Shown here in pieces: positions 16,277-25,541 of a stretch of DNA of 64,000 bases; position 1 is the first letter of the stretch, and each line of letters begins with the position of its first letter. Under the pieces are notes generated by a model that ran no database searches, was not told the DNA's origin, and was given only the letters and a program-made list of their open reading frames with translations. Location of the stretch: the NCBI GenBank assembly GCA_020356065.1, contig CP070632.1:556390-620389 (forward strand), in the 5' to 3' direction. The stretch is from Nitrospiraceae bacterium (GTDB lineage: Bacteria > Nitrospirota > Thermodesulfovibrionia > UBA6902). The position numbers were made by a program, and so were the translations under genes.

Positions 16277-18306
16277 AATATCTGTTAATGTTAAGACAGA
16301 GAGAAGACGTAGCTGTTGCAATACTGATGGTATCGGTCATAGGCGTGATGCTGCTGCCCATGCCCCCGTTTTTCCTTGACATATTACTTTCATTATCTAT
16401 ATCTCTCTCATTAACAATTCTCATCACGTCCATATATATTAGAAAGCCTCTTGATTTCTCTGTCATGCCTTCAATTCTTTTGATGGCAACGCTGTATCGC
16501 TTGGCATTGAATGTAGCCACAACCAGACTCATTCTCCTGAATGGAAGTGAAGGGGTAGAATCAGCGGGCCAGGTGATCAAGTCATTCGGCAATTTTGTTG
16601 TCGGCGGCAATTATGCGGTCGGGATCATAATATTTCTGATACTTGTAATCGTAAATTTTGTGGTTATTACAAAAGGTTCAGGAAGAATAGCCGAAGTTGC
16701 CGCCAGATTTACACTTGATGCTATGCCCGGAAAACAGATGGCCATTGATGCAGACCTGAACACAGGACTGATTGATGACACAGAAGCGCGCAGGCGAAGA
16801 TCAGAAATTGCAGAAGAAGCTGACTTTTATGGTTCCATGGATGGTGCGAGCAAGTTTGTCAGGGGTGATGCAATTGCCGGTCTGATTATTACGGCGATCA
16901 ACATTCTCGGAGGTCTCGTTATCGGTACACTGCAAAAGGGCATGCCCGTCGGCGAAGCCGCCACGACCTACACGATATTGACTATTGGTGACGGTCTGGT
17001 TTCGCAGATTCCTGCGCTTTTGATTTCTACGGCTGCAGGTATTGTTGTCAGCAGGGCAGGTACGGACAGCGACATTGGTAAGGATATTTCAAGGCAGATC
17101 CTTATAAATCCGAAGGCACTGGTGACGGTAGCTGGTGTGCTCATGGCGCTCGGACTTGTTCCCGGACTTCCTCATGTGCCCTTTTTCCTTATAGCTGGCC
17201 TGGCCGGGTTATTGGCGTATGTGCTTACAAAAATGCCGGCCGGTGATGAATCAGCTGTCGAGGCAGCCGCTGAAGATATGGCTGAAGAATCGACAATAGA
17301 ATCATACCTTGAGCTTGATCCGCTCAGCCTGGAAATAGGTTATGGCCTTATCCCGCTTGTTGATGAATCAAATGGTGAACTTCTTGGAAAAATCAAGGCA
17401 ATGAGAAGACAACTGGCAACAGAACTTGGTTTTGTAGTAGCACCAATACATATTAAGGATAACCTTCAATTAAGACCGCATGAGTACAGTTTCCTCATTA
17501 GGGGAGTGGAAGTTGCCAGAGGTGAGGTAATGATGGGTAGCTGGCTGGCTGTTGCATCAGGCAATGTTGAAAAGATAGAGGGCATTCCAACAAAGGAACC
17601 TGCTTTTGGGCTTCCTGCTTACTGGATCGAGGAGGATGCAGTTGAGAACGCCCAGCTTGCAGGATATATGGTTGTTGATACGGCAACGGTAATCGGAACA
17701 CATATTACTGAACTTGTAAGGGCCCATGCATGGGAGCTTCTGACGAGGACTGAAACCCAGAAGATGCTGGATAACGTATCGAAAACATATCCCAAGATTA
17801 TAGAGGAGCTTGTGCCTGCCAACCTGACGCTTGGAGCAGTTCAGCGGGTACTGCAAAACCTGTTAAAGGAAAAAATCCCGATCAAGGACATTATGAGTAT
17901 ATTTGAAACGCTGCTTGACTATGCGCCGAATGTGAAGGACCCGGAAATTCTGACAGAGTATGTACGACAGGGGCTTTCACGGACAATAACAAAACTGTAT
18001 GTTGATGAAGATGGAAGGCTCCCGGTTTTCACTTTGGATCCTGCATATGAAAAAATCCTGTCCCAGGTTGATGACGGCGGAGTAACACCGGACATTATTA
18101 ACGGGATCGCAAAGAGTGTAGAAAAAGTATTGACCTCTGGCAAGTTGAAAGGGGCACATCCGATCATACTCTGCTCGGCAAATATACGGAAATACCTTAA
18201 AAAGATTGTTGAGAGGATCAGTTCATCATTTGTTGTCCTGTCCAGTTCAGAAATATTATCTACGACTAATCTTGATATCAGAGGAATGGTGAAGTATGAA
18301 AATTAA
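16273..18306 (+). CDS. flhA: Flagellar export apparatus protein FlhA
   Basis: FlhA is the nonameric export gate component that binds chaperone-substrate complexes such as FliS-flagellin and FliT-FliD. The 677 residues have about eight N-terminal membrane helices. The FHIPEP-family signature is in the ITKGSGRIAEVAARFTLDAM and PGKQMAIDADLNTGLIDD stretch (residues about 130-170). A cytoplasmic domain runs from about 340 and ends with the CSANIRKYLKKIVERI region. It overlaps flhB by 4 bases and flhF by 11. Confidence 0.97.
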   Translation: MKYLLMLRQREDVAVAILMVSVIGVMLLPMPPFFLDILLSLSISLSLTILITSIYIRKPLDFSVMPSILLMATLYRLALNVATTRLILLNGSEGVESAGQVIKSFGNFVVGGNYAVGIIIFLILVIVNFVVITKGSGRIAEVAARFTLDAMPGKQMAIDADLNTGLIDDTEARRRRSEIAEEADFYGSMDGASKFVRGDAIAGLIITAINILGGLVIGTLQKGMPVGEAATTYTILTIGDGLVSQIPALLISTAAGIVVSRAGTDSDIGKDISRQILINPKALVTVAGVLMALGLVPGLPHVPFFLIAGLAGLLAYVLTKMPAGDESAVEAAAEDMAEESTIESYLELDPLSLEIGYGLIPLVDESNGELLGKIKAMRRQLATELGFVVAPIHIKDNLQLRPHEYSFLIRGVEVARGEVMMGSWLAVASGNVEKIEGIPTKEPAFGLPAYWIEEDAVENAQLAGYMVVDTATVIGTHITELVRAHAWELLTRTETQKMLDNVSKTYPKIIEELVPANLTLGAVQRVLQNLLKEKIPIKDIMSIFETLLDYAPNVKDPEILTEYVRQGLSRTITKLYVDEDGRLPVFTLDPAYEKILSQVDDGGVTPDIINGIAKSVEKVLTSGKLKGAHPIILCSANIRKYLKKIVERISSSFVVLSSSEILSTTNLDIRGMVKYEN

Positions 18307-19369
18307 AAAGATAAGGGCAAAAAACTTCAGCGATGCCCTTGCCCAAGTAAAGAAAGAGCTTGGCAGTGATGCAGTAATTCTTTCATCTGAAGACAGAAAA
18401 GGAACCAGACCGTATGTGGAAGTGACGGCAGGGGTGGATTATGACATTGAAACAGGGATTGCTTCTGCCCCCAGCCGGCAGTTGTTACCTTCTGTATCCG
18501 GTCCGGATGAGTATGTGGAAATCCGGAACGAACTCAGGAATCTGAAAGATTACATTGAGGCCATGAAGGACAGTGGATTTGAGTTAAAACTTCACGGGGA
18601 ACGTAAAAACCTGTTTAATTTCCTGAAGGAACGATCAATTAAGGATGAGTATGCGCTCAATCTTGTAAAAAGGGCCCGTGATATATCAGATATAGAGACA
18701 ATAATGTCTGATGATCTGAACATCGAAAGGCAGTCCCGTTCCCAACAATGTGCGCATGGCAGTATCAGCAGCGACCACAATAGAGAAATCAAAATGTTAA
18801 TCGGCCCGACAGGATCAGGCAAGACAACGACCCTGGCAAAGCTCGCTTCAAGGGCAATCAGGGAAGGTAAGAAAGTAGCTTTCATCAGCATTGATACATA
18901 CAAAATCGGAGCGGCAGAGCAGATCAGGATATATTCGAGAATGATCGGCATTCCGCTGGATATAGTTTCGGATAGGGATGGATTAAGAAAAAGCATAAGC
19001 AGGTTATCCGACAGGGATGTGCTGCTTGTTGATACAACAGGGCAGAATCCAAGGGACACAAAATATATTGATAAACTCAAGGCATTGTATGAGATGCATC
19101 TCCCCCTGGAGACACAACTCCTGTTGAGCACATCAAGTGATTGTGAATTTCTTATGGATACCTATAAGTATTACAATTCACTCCCCATAGATTATGTGGC
19201 TTTTACAAAGACTGATGAAGCGGTGAAGCTGGGATCAATATATAACCTTTGCAGTCTCTATCAGAAACCGGTTGCATATATTACTACAGGGCAGAGGGTG
19301 CCGGGGAATATCGAGTTTGTAGACAGCAGAAAACTAACAAATCTTATACTTAGAACAGGGAGTGCATAA
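18296..19369 (+). CDS. flhF: Flagellar placement GTPase FlhF
   Basis: FlhF is an SRP-type GTPase that marks the cell pole for flagellum assembly. The 357 residues start MKIKKIRAKNFSDALAQVKK, as FlhF does. A basic/variable domain follows, then the NG GTPase domain from about 150, with the P-loop GPTGSGKTTTLAKL, DTYKIGAAEQIRIYSRMIG, DTTGQNPRD and TKTDEAVKLGS. The gene sits between flhA and flhG in the order common in polar flagellates. It overlaps flhA by 11 bases and flhG by one. Confidence 0.95.
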   Translation: MKIKKIRAKNFSDALAQVKKELGSDAVILSSEDRKGTRPYVEVTAGVDYDIETGIASAPSRQLLPSVSGPDEYVEIRNELRNLKDYIEAMKDSGFELKLHGERKNLFNFLKERSIKDEYALNLVKRARDISDIETIMSDDLNIERQSRSQQCAHGSISSDHNREIKMLIGPTGSGKTTTLAKLASRAIREGKKVAFISIDTYKIGAAEQIRIYSRMIGIPLDIVSDRDGLRKSISRLSDRDVLLVDTTGQNPRDTKYIDKLKALYEMHLPLETQLLLSTSSDCEFLMDTYKYYNSLPIDYVAFTKTDEAVKLGSIYNLCSLYQKPVAYITTGQRVPGNIEFVDSRKLTNLILRTGSA

Positions 19370-20190
19370 TGGAAATCACTGAAGGCAAGACAGTAAGAAC
19401 TATTGCAGTGGCAAGCGGGAAAGGAGGCGTTGGAAAGACAAATATTACAGCAAATCTTGCAATCGGGCTCAGCAGGATGAACAAAAAGGTCATGATATTT
19501 GATGCCGATCTGGGACTTAGTAACATTGATGTGATTCTGAATCTGGCAAGCAAGTACAACATTAAACATTTATTTTCAGGTGAGAAGAACCTGAAAGACC
19601 TGATCGTTGAGGGTCCTGAAGGGATACAGGTACTGCCGGCAAGTTCAGGAATTCAGGAATTGACGGAACTCGATGAGTTTCAGAGGCTGCGATTGATTGA
19701 AGAATTTGAGTCATATAACGGTGATATAGATTATTTACTCATAGACACTTCGTCCGGCATTTCTTCAAATGTGGCTTTTTTCTGTATGGCGGCCCAGGAA
19801 ATTATTGTGGTTACATCAGCTGAACCGACAGCAATGACAGACGCTTACGCACTGATTAAAGTGCTCTTTACTAAATATCAGGAAAAGGATTTTAAGGTAC
19901 TTGTAAATTCAGTCAAAAATGAAAAGGAGGGGACTGAGGTTTTCAGGCGGCTTTCAACAGCAGCTGAACAGTTTCTCAGTATTTCACTGGATTATATTGG
20001 GTTTATTCCTCTTGACAGTTCGGTTCCAAAGGCGGTCCGGCAGCAGAGGGCTTTGCTGGATGTGTATCCGGAATGTGAAGCTTCCAGCAGCATACTGAGG
20101 ATTTCTGACAGGATCAATAGTATTGAAAACAACAATATTAAGGGAACACTTCAATTTTTTCTCGGAGGTCTATTGAAAGCAAAATGTTAA
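19369..20190 (+). CDS. flhG: Flagellar number regulator FlhG (MinD-like ATPase)
   Basis: FlhG is a ParA/MinD ATPase that limits flagellar number. The 273 residues show the deviant Walker A ASGKGGVGKTN (about 16-26), DADLGLSNID, the DTSSGIS Walker B region and a C-terminal amphipathic tail. The N-terminus is very short: only about 14 residues precede Walker A, and the DQAxxLR motif that in characterised FlhG stimulates FlhF GTPase is absent. No earlier start is possible because an in-frame stop lies 18 bases upstream. It overlaps flhF by one base and fliA by 7. Confidence 0.94.
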   Translation: MEITEGKTVRTIAVASGKGGVGKTNITANLAIGLSRMNKKVMIFDADLGLSNIDVILNLASKYNIKHLFSGEKNLKDLIVEGPEGIQVLPASSGIQELTELDEFQRLRLIEEFESYNGDIDYLLIDTSSGISSNVAFFCMAAQEIIVVTSAEPTAMTDAYALIKVLFTKYQEKDFKVLVNSVKNEKEGTEVFRRLSTAAEQFLSISLDYIGFIPLDSSVPKAVRQQRALLDVYPECEASSSILRISDRINSIENNNIKGTLQFFLGGLLKAKC

Positions 20191-20915
20191 AGTACAAAAC
20201 GGAAATAAGGGAAGAAGAAAGGGAAGAAATAATCAAGGAGTTTCTTCCTTATATCAAGTATACTGCATTCAGACTCTCATGGAAGCTTCCACCTCATGTG
20301 ACAATTGATGATCTGATCAGTGTCGGCCTTATGGGATTAATGGATGCTCTCAGCCGCTTTGAACCGGGTAAAGTCAAACTCAAGACATATGCGGAACTGA
20401 GGATCAAGGGTTCAATGATCGATGAACTAAGGGCAACAGCATGGATACCCAGGTCCATGCGAAAGAAGATTGATGACATCAACAAGGCAAAAGCAAAACT
20501 TGAGCGGAAGCATGGCAGGGTCCCGGATGATGTTGAAGTTGCAAAATCCATGAAGATGCCGCTCACCGATTATTTCAGGATACTGCAGTATGCTACATCA
20601 TCCAATCATATCAGGCTGGAGGACTTCAGAAATAAAAAATATGCAGACAGTGAGCTGAACATAACAGAGTGCATACCTGATCCTAAAGCCAAGAGCCCTC
20701 TGAGCATACTGGAGGAGAAAGATACTCAGAAAAATCTTTCAGACTTAATTGAATCGTTACCTCAAAAGGAAAAATTTGTGCTTTCACTGTACTACTATGA
20801 AGAATTGACGATGCAGGAGATAGGCAAGGTACTCAGGATCACTGAATCACGTGTCTGTCAGATTCATAGTCAGGCACTCTCAAAACTCAGAACCAAACTG
20901 CAGCCGGCTACATGA
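20184..20915 (+). CDS. fliA: Flagellar RNA polymerase sigma factor FliA (sigma-28)
   Basis: The 243 residues contain sigma regions 2 (LPYIKYTAFRLSWKLPPHVT, DDLISVGLMGLMDALSRFEP and IKGSMIDELRATAWIPRSMR), 3 (KKIDDINKAKAKLERKHGRV) and 4 (LPQKEKFVLSLYYYEELTMQ, EIGKVLRITESRVCQIHSQA). FliA directs late flagellar and chemotaxis transcription and is held off by FlgM (26024) until the hook is complete. Matching promoters are seen in this window before flgM, fliC, the che operon, motA, the GGEEF gene and the two-CW gene. It overlaps flhG by 7 bases and ends the fliL operon. Confidence 0.97.
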   Translation: MLKYKTEIREEEREEIIKEFLPYIKYTAFRLSWKLPPHVTIDDLISVGLMGLMDALSRFEPGKVKLKTYAELRIKGSMIDELRATAWIPRSMRKKIDDINKAKAKLERKHGRVPDDVEVAKSMKMPLTDYFRILQYATSSNHIRLEDFRNKKYADSELNITECIPDPKAKSPLSILEEKDTQKNLSDLIESLPQKEKFVLSLYYYEELTMQEIGKVLRITESRVCQIHSQALSKLRTKLQPAT

Positions 20916-20963
20916 TGACTGATTATAATCTGAACAGGGAAATACATATGAATTAAGGTTGTT

Positions 20964-21125
20964 ATGACTATTGAAGGCTTAAAAAGCACATACAGCATCC
21001 CGGGCTTAAAGAAAGAGAGAGAGACAGACGCAAACCAGAGAAGAAAGAAGAACCGGATTTTAAAAAAGAGAAAAAGAGATGAAGAGAATAAAAAAAGTAA
21101 TGGAAAAATTGATATCAGGATATAG
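20964..21125 (+). CDS. Small basic hypothetical protein
   Basis: A 53-residue frame (ATG 20964, TAG 21123-21125) starts MTIEGLKSTYSIPGLKKERE and continues strongly lysine/arginine-rich (RRKKNRILKKRKRDEENKKS). An AAGG site lies 6 bases before the ATG. It lies in the 389-base gap between fliA and flgF and uses ordinary codons. Small charged proteins with an N-terminal I-x-x-L-K/P-G segment and a Lys-rich tail occur at similar positions in other flagellar clusters, from memory. I do not know its function. Chance is possible but the ribosome site and composition favour a gene. Confidence 0.5.
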   Translation: MTIEGLKSTYSIPGLKKERETDANQRRKKNRILKKRKRDEENKKSNGKIDIRI

Positions 21126-21262
21126 GGTTGAGTTTTTCCTGGGCGGAAAAATTTTCCCAATTGAGAAATTGAATATAACATGACAGATAATAACACAATG
21201 GCAACTTGTTACAAACACGCATTTTATGGTCGTATCGATATGAATTATTACAGCAAAAATAC

Positions 21263-21278
21263 TGGAACAAAATTTGCA
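21263..21278 (+). promoter_or_regulatory. Sigma-54 promoter of the flgF operon
   Basis: TGGAACAAAATTTGCA has GG and GC separated by exactly 10 bases and the TTGCA -12 box. The flgF ATG is 27 bases further on, with an AGAGGA ribosome site. Confidence 0.75.
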
Positions 21279-21304
21279 AACAAATAATAAGAGGATAAAA
21301 GAAC

Positions 21305-22012
21305 ATGTATAAAGGAATGTATATTGCATTGTCGGGAGCGGTATTAAAGCAGAAGCACATGGACATATTTGCTCAGAATATATCGAATAGCAATACAACG
21401 GGCTTTAAAAAGGAGAGGATATCGTTCAGGGATTATTTAATTCCTTCTGATAATGCTTCAGGAGTCATTGAAGATGGCAGGTCCATGACAAGATTATCAG
21501 AGAAGGTGACTGACTTTTCTCATGGACCAACGCTGAGGACCGAAAACCCCCTTGATCTCGCCATTGAAGGGGAAGGATTTTTTGCACTTGAAAATGACAG
21601 ATTCACCAGAAACGGAAATTTTAAAATCAGCAGTGAAGGGTATCTCACTACACAGGATAATATACGGGTCTTGGGGGATGGCGGACCTATCGCAATAGAT
21701 GGAAGCAGAATCGATATCAGCACATCCGGAGAGATATTTGTTGATGAAATATCAACAGGGAATATCAAAATAGTTGACTTCGAGGATAAAAAGAGGCTTG
21801 ACAAGGCAGAGGGAGGGTATTTTATATCCAACGATCCAGGACAGGAAATTATTCCGGCCATAAACCAGGGTTATCTGGAGACATCTAATGTGGACGTAAT
21901 GAGAGAAATGGTTCAGATGGTGACAGCACTGAGGGACTTTGAGTCATATCAGAAAATGATACATGCATTTGATGAAGCGAGTTCAAAAACTATTAACGAG
22001 ATGGGTAGATAA
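21305..22012 (+). CDS. flgF: Flagellar proximal/distal rod protein FlgF
   Basis: This 235-residue rod/hook-family protein starts MYKGMYIALSGAVLKQKHMD with the paired N-terminal motif FAQNISNSNTTGFKKERISF. It has the conserved LRTENPLDLAIEGEGFFALE block and ends with the helix YLETSNVDVMREMVQMVTAL. FlgF is slightly shorter than FlgG, as here, and is normally encoded just before it. It is the first gene after the sigma-54 promoter, with 57 bases to flgG. Confidence 0.9.
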   Translation: MYKGMYIALSGAVLKQKHMDIFAQNISNSNTTGFKKERISFRDYLIPSDNASGVIEDGRSMTRLSEKVTDFSHGPTLRTENPLDLAIEGEGFFALENDRFTRNGNFKISSEGYLTTQDNIRVLGDGGPIAIDGSRIDISTSGEIFVDEISTGNIKIVDFEDKKRLDKAEGGYFISNDPGQEIIPAINQGYLETSNVDVMREMVQMVTALRDFESYQKMIHAFDEASSKTINEMGR

Positions 22013-22069
22013 TAAAAAATGATCGGCATTGTCAATAGAACGACAGATTGGCCGGTACGGGAGGTGTAA

Positions 22070-22858
22070 ATGCAAAGATCAATGTTTATTGCGGCAACAG
22101 GAATGGAAGCCCAACGTCTGAATATCGATGTGATATCAAACAATCTTGCAAATGTAAATACGACTGGCTTTAAAAGGAGCAGGGCTGATTTTCAGGAATT
22201 GATGTATCAGGGTCTTAAATCAGCCGGGGCCACGTCTGCAGAAGGAACAATACTTCCTGCCGGTATTCAGGTTGGGCTCGGAGTCAAGCCTGCGGCTGTT
22301 CAGAAGATGTTTAAACAGGGCGACTTTGTTTCAACTGAGAACCCCCTTGATCTGGTAGTGGAAGGTAAAGGTTTTTTCCAGATTTTAACACCCGAAAATG
22401 AAGTTGCATATACGAGAGCCGGGGCATTCAAGCTTGACAGTGAAGGTAATATTGTGAATTCTGATGGGTATCCCATTGAGCCTGCCATTACCATTCCGGA
22501 AAATACCCTGAACATTACAATAACAACCGACGGTACGGTTTCGGTGTTGCAAGATGGAAATACATCACCTGTTGAGGTCGGACAGATCGAGCTGGCCCGT
22601 TTTACCAATCCGGGCGGCCTGACATCTATCGGTAAAAACCTTTTTGTTACGAATGAAGCATCAGGCGAAGCAACAACGGGTACTCCCAGTGCAGAAGGAT
22701 TTGGAACGGTGAACCAGGGTTTTCTGGAACTCAGCAATGTAAATGTTGTTGAAGAGATGGTAAACATGATTGTAAGTCAGAGAGCGTATGAGCTTAGCTC
22801 AAAAGTAGTACAGACTTCAGATGAAATGCTGGCACTGGCTAATAATATCAAGAGATAA
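22070..22858 (+). CDS. flgG: Flagellar distal rod protein FlgG
   Basis: FlgG builds the distal rod crossing the periplasm. The 262 residues start [20 protein letters not shown], followed by [20 protein letters not shown]. The middle has [20 protein letters not shown], and the end is [20 protein letters not shown] followed by [15 protein letters not shown]. Length 262 is typical of FlgG. A GGGAGG ribosome site lies 5 bases before ATG. Confidence 0.97.
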   Translation: MQRSMFIAATGMEAQRLNIDVISNNLANVNTTGFKRSRADFQELMYQGLKSAGATSAEGTILPAGIQVGLGVKPAAVQKMFKQGDFVSTENPLDLVVEGKGFFQILTPENEVAYTRAGAFKLDSEGNIVNSDGYPIEPAITIPENTLNITITTDGTVSVLQDGNTSPVEVGQIELARFTNPGGLTSIGKNLFVTNEASGEATTGTPSAEGFGTVNQGFLELSNVNVVEEMVNMIVSQRAYELSSKVVQTSDEMLALANNIKR

Positions 22859-22926
22859 TAATGATTAATAGGTTATTGGAACAACAGGGAACAAACAGCA
22901 CTGCTGATATCGTAAAGGTCATTGCG

Positions 22927-23616
22927 ATGAAGTGGATGTGTAAAATCTGGAAAGTACTTACAGTATGTATCGTCAGTTTATTTCTCATTGCCGTCAGCAG
23001 CGTTTCATCATCTTCATCAATAATCCGGGATGCTCATGCGATATTAAAAAGTCATATACGGGATAACTATCCCTGGAAGAATATTGAAATAAGGGACATC
23101 AGAGTTACGGGTGAGTTGAATGAGGAGATCCCTGAAAAAATTGTTGTTGAAAAAGGCCCTCTAGGCAAGGCAGTTTTCCTTTTGTATTCAAAAAAAGGCG
23201 ATCGGGTAATTGTACGGGCTAACATTACAGCATATGGCCGAATTGTAATGAGCAAACGATCTTTCAGAAAAGGCCATATTATTGGTGAAGATGATGTATA
23301 TGTTGTGAAAAAGGATATCTCCAAAATGCCTAAAGGTTCTCTTACAGGAATAGACATGATCATAGGAAAGTCATTAAAAAGATCAATTGCAGCCAATATT
23401 CCGGTTGTAGAAAACATGATACATACGCATCAACCAGTCAGGAGAGGAAAGATAGTGAAACTGCTGATAGGGAATGAAGACTTTAGTATTTCAGCAACAG
23501 GTAAGACAAAAGAAAAAGGTTATGTCGGTAAATCTGTAAGAGCGGTAAATCTGTCATCAAAAAAAGTAGTAACCGGAGTGCTTGTTGATGAAAGAACTGT
23601 TCGGGTGGGACTGTAA
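22927..23616 (+). CDS. flgA: P-ring assembly chaperone FlgA
   Basis: FlgA is a periplasmic chaperone that helps FlgI form the P ring. From the ATG at 22927 the protein has 229 residues with a canonical signal peptide (MKWMCKIWKVLTVCIVSLFL). A SAF/ChapFlgA domain runs from about 115 (VMSKRSFRKGHIIGEDDVYV, IGKSLKRSIAANIPV) to the conserved end GYVGKSVRAVNLSSKKVVTG, VLVDERTVRVGL. An earlier in-frame ATG at 22861, next to the flgG stop, would add 22 residues before the signal peptide and is less likely. The later start has an AAAGG site 9 bases upstream. Two bases separate the stop from flgH. Confidence 0.88.
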   Translation: MKWMCKIWKVLTVCIVSLFLIAVSSVSSSSSIIRDAHAILKSHIRDNYPWKNIEIRDIRVTGELNEEIPEKIVVEKGPLGKAVFLLYSKKGDRVIVRANITAYGRIVMSKRSFRKGHIIGEDDVYVVKKDISKMPKGSLTGIDMIIGKSLKRSIAANIPVVENMIHTHQPVRRGKIVKLLIGNEDFSISATGKTKEKGYVGKSVRAVNLSSKKVVTGVLVDERTVRVGL

Positions 23617-23617
23617 T

Positions 23618-24364
23618 ATGAATAAATTACATAGGCACATGCATGTTTTAAGAACTCTGCTGTTGAGTGGCGTGTCGGTATATTTAATTACCGTTACAGG
23701 GTGTGCTTCAACACCATCTGCAAAACTTCCTCCGCCTCCGCCCAAGTATGTTTATCAGATGGAAGAACAGGTAGCCGTACCTGTAGCAAATTCACTCTGG
23801 CATGATTCTACCAACCTCTTTGAAGACAGAAAGGCCAGACGATTGAACGATCTTGTAACAATAAATATCATTGAGAGTCTGTCAGGATCAGGAACTGCAG
23901 ATACTTCAACAAGCCGGGATTCATCAGGTGATTACCAGGTATCTAATTTGTTTGGAATGCAAAGTGATTTTGGCATTCAGAATTTACCAGTAATAAGGAA
24001 TGCTTTCGGAAGTTCTGATTCATTTGATCCGTCTGTCCAGGGCAGTGCCAGATCGGATTTTAAAGGTAAGGGTGATACAACAAGAGAGGGTGAACTCATA
24101 GCTACGATCACTGCTAAGGTAATGGAGGTCTTGCCTAATGGCAACCTCATGCTGGAAGCGAGAAAGGAACTGACAATTAATGAGGAACGGCAGATTCTGG
24201 TCCTGAAGGGAATGGTCAGGCCGGATGATATCTCAATGAACAACGTGGTGATGAGCAATAAAATTGCAGATGCAGAGGTCTTTTATGTAGGCGACGGTGT
24301 CATTCAGGACAAGCAGAAACCCGGATGGCTCGTCAGGGGACTTGATAAGGTATGGCCATTTTAA
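23618..24364 (+). CDS. flgH: Flagellar L-ring lipoprotein FlgH
   Basis: FlgH forms the outer-membrane L ring. From the ATG just after the flgA stop the protein has 248 residues with a lipoprotein signal ending VTGC (C29). The family core follows: SLWHDSTNLFEDRKARRLND, LVTINIIESLSGSGTADTST, SARSDFKGKGDTTREGELIA, TITAKVMEVLPNGNLMLEAR. It ends VSN/MSNKIADAEVFYVGDGVI. It implies an outer membrane. An upstream in-frame ATG at 23582 lies inside flgA and is rejected. Confidence 0.95.
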   Translation: MNKLHRHMHVLRTLLLSGVSVYLITVTGCASTPSAKLPPPPPKYVYQMEEQVAVPVANSLWHDSTNLFEDRKARRLNDLVTINIIESLSGSGTADTSTSRDSSGDYQVSNLFGMQSDFGIQNLPVIRNAFGSSDSFDPSVQGSARSDFKGKGDTTREGELIATITAKVMEVLPNGNLMLEARKELTINEERQILVLKGMVRPDDISMNNVVMSNKIADAEVFYVGDGVIQDKQKPGWLVRGLDKVWPF

Positions 24365-24383
24365 AAAGCAGGAGACAGGAGTT

Positions 24384-24406
24384 AGTAGTCAGTAGTCAGG
24401 AAACAT
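24384..24406. repeat. Short dispersed repeat, copy 2
   Basis: AGTAGTCAGTAGTCAGGAAA and three more bases match the copy at 927-949 at 21 of 23 positions. It lies in the flgH-flgI gap, in which GGAG/TCAGGAG units are also tandemly repeated up to the flgI ribosome site. Confidence 0.6.
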
Positions 24407-24431
24407 GAAACAGGAGTCAGGAGTTATAAAC

Positions 24432-25541
24432 ATGAAGAAAAGAATAAAACGAATCAGCACAATTTTTCTACTCACTGCTATCTGCTGTCTACTATCTACG
24501 GTTGTTTACGCTGAGCGTATCAAAGACATAGCCAGATTTGAAGGTGTAAGAGAAAACAAGCTTATCGGGTATGGTCTTATTGTAGGACTTGACGGCACGG
24601 GTGATAAAGGCCGGGCTGCCGTGCAGGGGATAATAAACATGCTGACCAGGATGGGTGTAACTCTTTCGACTTCTGATTTGAGTACGAAAAGTATCGCATC
24701 TGTTATTGTAACTGCCACATTGCCTCCCTTTGCAAAACCGGGCATGAAACTCGATGCCCTGGTTTCAACTATAGGCGATGCTAAAAGCATCCAGGGAGGA
24801 ACACTGCTTCTTACCCCGCTGAAGGGTCCTGACGGAAATATATATGGCCTTGCCCAGGGACCCGTATCAATAGGTGGATTTGCCGCAGAAGGAGAAGGCG
24901 CATCTACACAGAAGAACCACCCGACAGCCGGGAAAATACCAGACGGTATAATGATAGAGAAAGAACCACTGTTTACTCTTGGTAATGGTAAGGATATCAG
25001 GCTTTTTTTAAGGAAACCTGATTTTACGACTGCTGATAACATATCAAGAAAGATCAACACTGAATTAAATGGACTCTACGCATCAGCAGTTGATCCGTCA
25101 TCAGTGGTTATGAAGATCCCTGAACAGTATGCCGGAAATATCGTAAGATTTATTACGATGATAGAAAAGTTAAAAGTAGAAATGGATACGGTCGCAAAAG
25201 TAATTATCAATGAGCGGACCGGTACCGTGATAATTGGCAATCAGGTCAAAATATCTCCCGTTGCCATAGCACATGGGTCTCTTGCCATTGAAATCAGGGA
25301 ACGTCCGGAAGTATCTCAGCCCTTACCTTTTTCACCTAAAGGATCTCAGACAACCGTTGTGCCCCGGACAGGTATTTCAGTGACGGAACAGAAGGCATCA
25401 TTAGTAGAGATAGCTGGTGTTACCCTGGGAGAGGTTGTCAGGGCATTAAATACACTTGGTGTGAGCCCGCGGGATCTGATTTCAATCCTGCAGGCACTGA
25501 AGGCATCCGGGGCATTAAAAGCGGAACTGGAGATTATATAG
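24432..25541 (+). CDS. flgI: Flagellar P-ring protein FlgI
   Basis: FlgI forms the periplasmic P ring, a rod bushing. The 369 residues have a signal peptide (MKKRIKRISTIFLLTAICCL ... VYA) and the mature start ERIKDIARFEGVRENKLIGY, GLIVGLDGTGDKG. Further family blocks are VVTATLPPFAKPGM-type, QGPVSIGGFAAEGEG and the closing VTLGEVVRALNTLGVSPRDL. The ATG at 24432 has GGAG 8 bases upstream; an in-frame ATG at 24405 lies in the repeat sequence and would extend the signal peptide. It overlaps the flgJ start by one base. Confidence 0.96.
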   Translation: MKKRIKRISTIFLLTAICCLLSTVVYAERIKDIARFEGVRENKLIGYGLIVGLDGTGDKGRAAVQGIINMLTRMGVTLSTSDLSTKSIASVIVTATLPPFAKPGMKLDALVSTIGDAKSIQGGTLLLTPLKGPDGNIYGLAQGPVSIGGFAAEGEGASTQKNHPTAGKIPDGIMIEKEPLFTLGNGKDIRLFLRKPDFTTADNISRKINTELNGLYASAVDPSSVVMKIPEQYAGNIVRFITMIEKLKVEMDTVAKVIINERTGTVIIGNQVKISPVAIAHGSLAIEIRERPEVSQPLPFSPKGSQTTVVPRTGISVTEQKASLVEIAGVTLGEVVRALNTLGVSPRDLISILQALKASGALKAELEII

